Shown piece after piece: positions 59,945 to 64,000 of a stretch of 64,000 nucleotides of DNA. The stretch covers positions 62,001-126,000 of the forward strand of contig NZ_LVWI01000070.1 in NCBI RefSeq assembly GCF_001909055.1, written 5' to 3'. Source of the DNA: Paenibacillus helianthi (lineage in GTDB: Bacteria > Bacillota > Bacilli > Paenibacillales > Paenibacillaceae). Positions within the stretch are counted from its first letter, which is position 1. The number at the start of each line of letters is the position of its first letter. The translations under genes and the position numbers were made by a program. The notes under the pieces were generated by a model. It made no database searches and had not been told where the DNA came from. It saw nothing but the letters and a program-made list of their open reading frames with translations.

Positions 59945-60718
59945 ATGTCTCAGGAAGCGGAAGAAATGTCAGTGGTGGATCATTTAACCGAACTGCGCAA
60001 GCGGATTATCTATGTGCTTATTGTATTTGTGGCCGGCCTGATTGCAGGGTTATTCGTGGCCAAACCGATCTATCTCTATCTGATTCACGCCGATCAGGCT
60101 CAAGGTTTTGTGCTACATGCGTTTTCCTTCTGGGACGGCATCGGAATGTATATGAAAATCGCCATGGCTGTATCGCTGGCCGTGTCTGTGCCGTTCATCG
60201 TCTATCAGCTATGGGCATTTATCAGCCCAGGCCTCCGGCCGGTGGAGCGGAGTGCGGCTTTGCGCTACGTCCCTTACGTCTTTATCCTTTTTATTCTGGG
60301 CATCGCGTTCGCCTACTATATTGTGTTCCCGATGGCGCTGTCCTTCACCATTACGATTACCCGCAGCATGGGGCTGGAGGAGACCTACGGGATTGCCCAG
60401 TATTTCAGCTTTTTATTCAGTCTGGTCATTCCGCTGGCGCTGCTGTTCGAGCTCCCGCTTGTGGTCATGTTCCTGACCAAGCTGAGGATTCTTAATCCGC
60501 TGCGTCTGCGTAAAATGCGCCGGTACGCTTATTTTGCACTCGTCTTTATTGCTGTGGTCATCACACCGCCGGATTTCATTTCGGACTTTCTCGTGACGAT
60601 CCCCCTCCTGATCCTGTATGAATTCAGCGTGTTCCTGTCCGCCTTCGTCTACCGCAAGCAACTGGCCATGGACAATGAGCTGGAAGCGAGATATGTCAGG
60701 GAAGAGGAGTCCAGGTAG
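59945..60718 (+). CDS. tatC: Sec-independent translocase subunit TatC
   Basis: The 257-residue six-span membrane protein has SVVDHLTELRKRIIY (the HLxELRxRl motif), SVPFIVYQLWAFISPGLRPVERS, and ITPPDFISDFLVTIPLLILYEFS, all diagnostic for TatC. It recognises twin-arginine signal peptides. I chose the ATG at 59945, 8 bases after GGGTGG, rather than GTG at 59933. Confidence 0.95.
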   Translation: MSQEAEEMSVVDHLTELRKRIIYVLIVFVAGLIAGLFVAKPIYLYLIHADQAQGFVLHAFSFWDGIGMYMKIAMAVSLAVSVPFIVYQLWAFISPGLRPVERSAALRYVPYVFILFILGIAFAYYIVFPMALSFTITITRSMGLEETYGIAQYFSFLFSLVIPLALLFELPLVVMFLTKLRILNPLRLRKMRRYAYFALVFIAVVITPPDFISDFLVTIPLLILYEFSVFLSAFVYRKQLAMDNELEARYVREEESR

Positions 60719-60895
60719 GGGCCTTGGCCGCACCTAGGGAACTGCACCCGGGCACGGCCATAGTCTGGGCTGAATTCTCCCCTCACAAAAGTGGCATATT
60801 TTGCCCTCCGGTGGATAGAATGTAAGAGAGTATGGGCCGGACAACCCCTCTGACCATATTTTTCCGCAAAAGCTGGATGATTTTACGTAAAAGAC

Positions 60896-60924
60896 TTGAA
60901 ATCCGTCTTCAAGTTGAGTATCAT
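60896..60924 (+). promoter_or_regulatory. Sigma-A promoter of groESL
   Basis: TTGAAA (60896), 17 bases, TATCAT (60919) predicts a start near 60931, just before the CIRCE element. Confidence 0.75.
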
Positions 60925-60935
60925 AAAAATTGTTG

Positions 60936-60962
60936 TTAGCACTACAGAGGGTTGAGTGCTAA
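60936..60962. promoter_or_regulatory. CIRCE operator (HrcA binding site)
   Basis: TTAGCACTA-N9-GAGTGCTAA matches the CIRCE consensus (TTAGCACTC-N9-GAGTGCTAA) with one change. It predicts HrcA repression and heat induction. Confidence 0.95.
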
Positions 60963-61106
60963 CGCTGATGAAAAACAAGGAAATCACCGGTATCTGCCGC
61001 GCTGAGAATCCTATTTTTCATAACTGCCGCTGAAACGCCTAAGCTTCACGGTATCCCAGTTATGTTTTCAAGGTAAACAACATATTTCAAAGGAGGCTAT
61101 TTTTTC

Positions 61107-61388
61107 ATGATCAAACCACTAGGTGAACGCGTATTGGTAGAACCAAGCGAGCAAGAGCAAACCACTTCTTTCGGGATTGTGCTTCCGGACTCCTCCAAAG
61201 AGAAGCCGCAAGAAGGTACAATTATCGCTGTAGGCAGCGGTGTCCTGAAAGACGGAGTACGTGTGCCGCTGGAAGTTAAGGAAGGCGACCGCGTGCTGTT
61301 CTCGAAATATGCCGGAACTGAAATTAAATACGAAGGCAAAGAATATTTGATTATGAAGGAAAGCGACATTCACGCGATTCTCGACTAA
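61107..61388 (+). CDS. groES: Co-chaperonin GroES
   Basis: The 93-residue protein matches GroES fully: MIKPLGERVLVEPSEQEQTT, the mobile loop FGIVLPDSSKEKPQEG, and VLFSKYAGTEIKYEGKEYLIMKESDI. It caps the GroEL folding chamber. AAAGGAGG precedes the ATG. CIRCE lies about 145 bases upstream, giving a long leader of about 175 bases. Confidence 0.97.
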   Translation: MIKPLGERVLVEPSEQEQTTSFGIVLPDSSKEKPQEGTIIAVGSGVLKDGVRVPLEVKEGDRVLFSKYAGTEIKYEGKEYLIMKESDIHAILD

Positions 61389-61516
61389 TCGGATAGCCTT
61401 TCATAAGTGATAACCGAATATACTTACCAAACAAGCCTATGCTTTCGAAGCAAGTTTTGCACGATGTGTAGACGATGAAGTACAGCTCACAAAACTTTTA
61501 GGAGGTTAACAACACA

Positions 61517-63148
61517 ATGGCAAAAGAAATTAAATTCAGTGAAGATGCCCGCCGCGCAATGCTGCGTGGGGTTGATGCTTTGGCAAATGCTGTAAAGGTT
61601 ACACTTGGACCAAAAGGCCGCAACGTGGTGCTGGAGAAGAAATTCGGCAGCCCGCTCATCACTAACGATGGTGTAACTATCGCTAAGGAAATCGAACTGG
61701 AAGATGCTTTTGAGAACATGGGCGCACAGCTCGTCAAAGAAGTAGCTACCAAGACTAACGATGTAGCCGGTGACGGTACTACAACTGCAACGGTTCTGGC
61801 TCAAGCGATGATCCGCGAAGGTCTGAAGAACGTTACTGCAGGCGCTAACCCAATGGTTATGCGTAAAGGTATCGACAAAGCGGTTAAAGCTGCTGTAGCT
61901 GAGCTGCAAAAGATCGCAAAACCAATTGAAGATTCCCAGTCTATCGCACAAGTAGCTGCTATCTCCGCTGCTGACGACGAAGTGGGCCAACTGATTGCTG
62001 AAGCTATGGAAAAAGTGGGCAAAGACGGTGTTATCACCGTTGAAGAATCCCGTGGCTTCCTGACTGAGCTTGAAGTAGTAGAAGGTATGCAGTTCGACCG
62101 CGGTTACATTTCCCCGTACATGATTACAGATACGGACAAAATGGAAGCTGTTCTGGAGAACCCGTACATCCTGATCACCGACAAAAAGATCAGCAGCACA
62201 CAGGAAATCCTGCCATTGCTCGAGAAGATCGTGCAGCAGGCACGTCCGCTGGTAATCATCGCTGAAGATATCGAAGGCGAAGCTCAAGCCATGCTGATCG
62301 TGAACAAACTGCGCGGAACCTTCAACGCTGTAGCTGTCAAAGCTCCTGGCTTCGGCGACCGTCGTGAAGCTATGCTGCAGGACATCGCTGCTCTGACAGG
62401 CGGCCAAGTGATCACTGAGAAGCTCGGTCTGGACCTGAAGAGCACTACTGTGGAGCAACTGGGTAATGCCCGTCAAGTACGCGTAACCAAAGAAAACACT
62501 ACTATCGTAGACGGCAGTGGCGACAAAGCGGACATTAATGCACGCGTAAGCCAAATCCGTTCCCAACTGGAAGAAACTACTTCCGAGTTCGACAAAGAAA
62601 AACTGCAAGAACGTCTGGCTAAATTGGCTGGCGGCGTAGCCGTTGTCAAAGTTGGCGCTGCAACTGAAACTGAATTGAAAGAGCGCAAACTGCGCATCGA
62701 AGACGCCCTGAACGCAACCCGCGCTGCGGTTGAAGAAGGTATCGTTTCCGGTGGTGGTACAGCTCTTATAAACGTATATGCTGCTGTAGCTGCTGTTGTA
62801 GCTGAAGGCGACGAAAGAACTGGCGTTAACCTCGTGCTGCGGGCGCTCGAAGAGCCAGTCCGTACTATCGCTACTAATGCTGGTCAAGAAGGATCCGTTA
62901 TCGTGGACCGCTTGAAAAAAGAAGCTGTAGGTATCGGCTACAACGCTGCTACCGATGAGTGGGTGAACATGTTCGAAGCAGGGATCGTTGACCCTGCCAA
63001 GGTAACCCGTTACGCGCTGCAGAACGCAGCATCCGTAGCTGCAATGTTCCTGACTACCGAGGCGGTTATCGCTGACAAGCCAGAGCCTGAAAAAGGCGGC
63101 GGTATGCCGGATATGGGCGGCATGGGTGGTATGGGCGGCATGATGTAA
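61517..63148 (+). CDS. groEL: Chaperonin GroEL
   Basis: The 543-residue protein is of standard length. It carries MAKEIKFSEDARRAMLRGVDALA, VTLGPKGRNVVLEK, the ATP-binding GDGTTTATVLAQAM, and ends in the GGMGGMGGMM tail. It forms 14-mers that fold proteins with ATP and GroES. TTTTAGGAGG precedes the ATG, 128 bases after groES. Codon choice is strongly biased, as for highly expressed genes, which leaves a long spurious open frame on the opposite strand. Confidence 0.98.
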   Translation: MAKEIKFSEDARRAMLRGVDALANAVKVTLGPKGRNVVLEKKFGSPLITNDGVTIAKEIELEDAFENMGAQLVKEVATKTNDVAGDGTTTATVLAQAMIREGLKNVTAGANPMVMRKGIDKAVKAAVAELQKIAKPIEDSQSIAQVAAISAADDEVGQLIAEAMEKVGKDGVITVEESRGFLTELEVVEGMQFDRGYISPYMITDTDKMEAVLENPYILITDKKISSTQEILPLLEKIVQQARPLVIIAEDIEGEAQAMLIVNKLRGTFNAVAVKAPGFGDRREAMLQDIAALTGGQVITEKLGLDLKSTTVEQLGNARQVRVTKENTTIVDGSGDKADINARVSQIRSQLEETTSEFDKEKLQERLAKLAGGVAVVKVGAATETELKERKLRIEDALNATRAAVEEGIVSGGGTALINVYAAVAAVVAEGDERTGVNLVLRALEEPVRTIATNAGQEGSVIVDRLKKEAVGIGYNAATDEWVNMFEAGIVDPAKVTRYALQNAASVAAMFLTTEAVIADKPEPEKGGGMPDMGGMGGMGGMM

Positions 63149-63211
63149 TGAAGTCATTATCGAAGTAATTCGATGATGATCGACCATTGCATGACCTCAT
63201 AGTGTAAAAAT

Positions 63212-63264
63212 GAGAGACCTTTCAAGAGTTCATTGAACTTTTGGGAGGTCTCTCATTATTTTTG
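63212..63264 (+). terminator. Strong terminator after groEL
   Basis: GAGAGACCT and AGGTCTCTC form the outer stem, and an inner AGTTCA/TGAACT stem gives a long hairpin, followed by ATTATTTTT. The complement also serves the convergent gene. Confidence 0.85.
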
Positions 63265-63303
63265 ATAAACAAGTTATCGGAACTGGAGTTCTATTTAGGT
63301 GCT

Positions 63304-64000
63304 TCAATCTAACTCTTGATCTAAAAGAGGTTGTACTAAACGACGCACTTCGTCAGTTGATGTGGTATTCATTAGTTGGTCTCTTAGTTCGCCTGCGCCT
63401 CTAAATCCACGAACATAGATTTTGAAATAGCGAAGAAGTGGTCTAAATGAACGTGGCAGGGTTTCTGTTGAATATTTATCGTGAAGATCCAACTGCAAAA
63501 GAAGTAAATTGAGAAAATCCTTCGCGCTATGTTCTTTAGATTCTTTCTCAAAAGCAAACGGATTGGTGAAAATGCCGCGGCCAATCATGACACCATCAAC
63601 GTCGTATTGTTCTACTAATTGTAATCCTGTTGCGCGGTCGGGAATATCTCCATTAATGGTTAACAACGTATTTGGAGCAATTTCATCGCGTAATTTTTTT
63701 ATATCAGGAATTAGTTCCCAGTGTGCATCTACTTTACTCTTCTCTTTTTTTGTACGAAGGTGAATGGAAAGATTCGCAATATCTTGTTTCAATATATGTC
63801 CTAACCAATCGCGCCACTCGTCAATAGTAGAGTAACCCAATCTTGTTTTAACACTAACCGGCAATCCACCTGCTTTTGCTGCTTGAATAATTTCTGCTGC
63901 AACTTCAGGATGGCGTATTAATCCAGCCCCTTTTCCACTGGATGCGGCGTTTTGTACTGGGCATCCCATGTTTATATCGATACCACGAAAACCAAGTTTT
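63304..64000 (-). CDS. tRNA-dihydrouridine synthase, truncated by the window edge
   Basis: The frame runs off the right edge, so only the C-terminal 232 or so residues are seen. The visible start (GFRGIDINMGCPVQNAASSGKGAG) holds the catalytic Cys motif of Dus enzymes. LPVSVKTRLGY, LSIHLRT, LTINGDIPD and DGVMIGRGIFTNPFAF are further Dus/FMN-barrel landmarks. It reduces uridines in the tRNA D-loop with NADPH. An internal ATG at 63969 is not the start. Base composition is clearly more AT-rich than the neighbouring genes, suggesting transfer. Confidence 0.88.
   Translation of the reverse strand, partial: KLGFRGIDINMGCPVQNAASSGKGAGLIRHPEVAAEIIQAAKAGGLPVSVKTRLGYSTIDEWRDWLGHILKQDIANLSIHLRTKKEKSKVDAHWELIPDIKKLRDEIAPNTLLTINGDIPDRATGLQLVEQYDVDGVMIGRGIFTNPFAFEKESKEHSAKDFLNLLLLQLDLHDKYSTETLPRSFRPLLRYFKIYVRGFRGAGELRDQLMNTTSTDEVRRLVQPLLDQELD

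Noticed and set aside
61487..63187. 566-codon open frame antisense to groEL
   Set aside because: Produced by the strong codon bias of groEL; the translation is Ser/Phe/His-rich noise.

Overview
The window reads as a chromosomal segment of a spore-forming, low-to-mid GC Gram-positive of the Paenibacillus type. The evidence is strong Firmicutes ribosome binding sites with frequent TTG/GTG starts, an SspH-type spore protein, a SleB/CwlJ-type spore hydrolase, a Ku/LigD end-joining set, an S-layer-anchored GH26 mannanase, T-box leaders, a CIRCE element and a YdiF-type ABC-F gene close to tsaD. There is no phage, plasmid or CRISPR array. One TnpB-only IS200/IS605-like element is present. The genus is inferred from gene content, not proven.

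Layout, left half. 0-6 kb: end of an FN3/discoidin surface protein, a CPA1 antiporter, a Dps with a PerR-box-like operator, an AIM24 protein, an M50-like membrane protease and small unknowns. 6-13 kb: a WYL regulator and a complete dipeptide/oligopeptide ABC operon (ATPase, ATPase, binding lipoprotein, two permeases). 13-17 kb: molybdate modA-modB, a decayed gene remnant, a convergent helix-turn-helix/periplasmic-binding-domain regulator of the B. subtilis YvgK type, and a polysaccharide deacetylase. 17-26 kb: dGTPase, the 1403-residue SLH-GH26 mannanase, a chemoreceptor, a D-2-hydroxyacid dehydrogenase. 26.4-27.8 kb: the TnpB element with an apparent omega-RNA. 28-34 kb: ThpR, a spore cortex-type hydrolase, an MGDG-synthase-like glycosyltransferase, and a TetR/YhgE pair.

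Right half. 34.5-41 kb: glutamate synthase large subunit without its small subunit alongside, then an ABC-2 exporter pair. 41-46 kb: bactofilin with an M23 endopeptidase, cardiolipin synthase, a YitT protein. 46-49 kb: ku-ligD ligase-ligD polymerase as three separate genes, divergent from a small gene plus sspH, with a consensus-like sigma-G -10 element in front of ku. 49.5-52.4 kb: tsaE-tsaB-rimI-tsaD (t6A tRNA modification). 52.4-55 kb: a sigma-A promoter, two tandem T-box leaders that both appear to read a leucine CUC specifier, then leuA. 55.1-55.4 kb: a dense DnaA-box cluster beside the ABC-F gene ydiF. 57.7-60.7 kb: 5-formyl-THF cyclo-ligase, moaC, mogA/moaB, tatA, tatC. 60.9-63.1 kb: CIRCE-controlled groES-groEL. 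The right edge holds a truncated, AT-richer dihydrouridine synthase gene.

Themes: molybdenum occurs twice (uptake and regulation at 13-16 kb; cofactor synthesis next to Tat export at 58-60 kb). Sporulation-linked DNA protection appears at 47-49 kb. The best candidates for something new are the DnaA-box cluster in a position recalling a known B. subtilis DnaA-binding cluster, the palindrome shared by modA and its putative regulator, the tandem leucine T-boxes, and the TnpB/omega-RNA element whose right end may supply a promoter to thpR.
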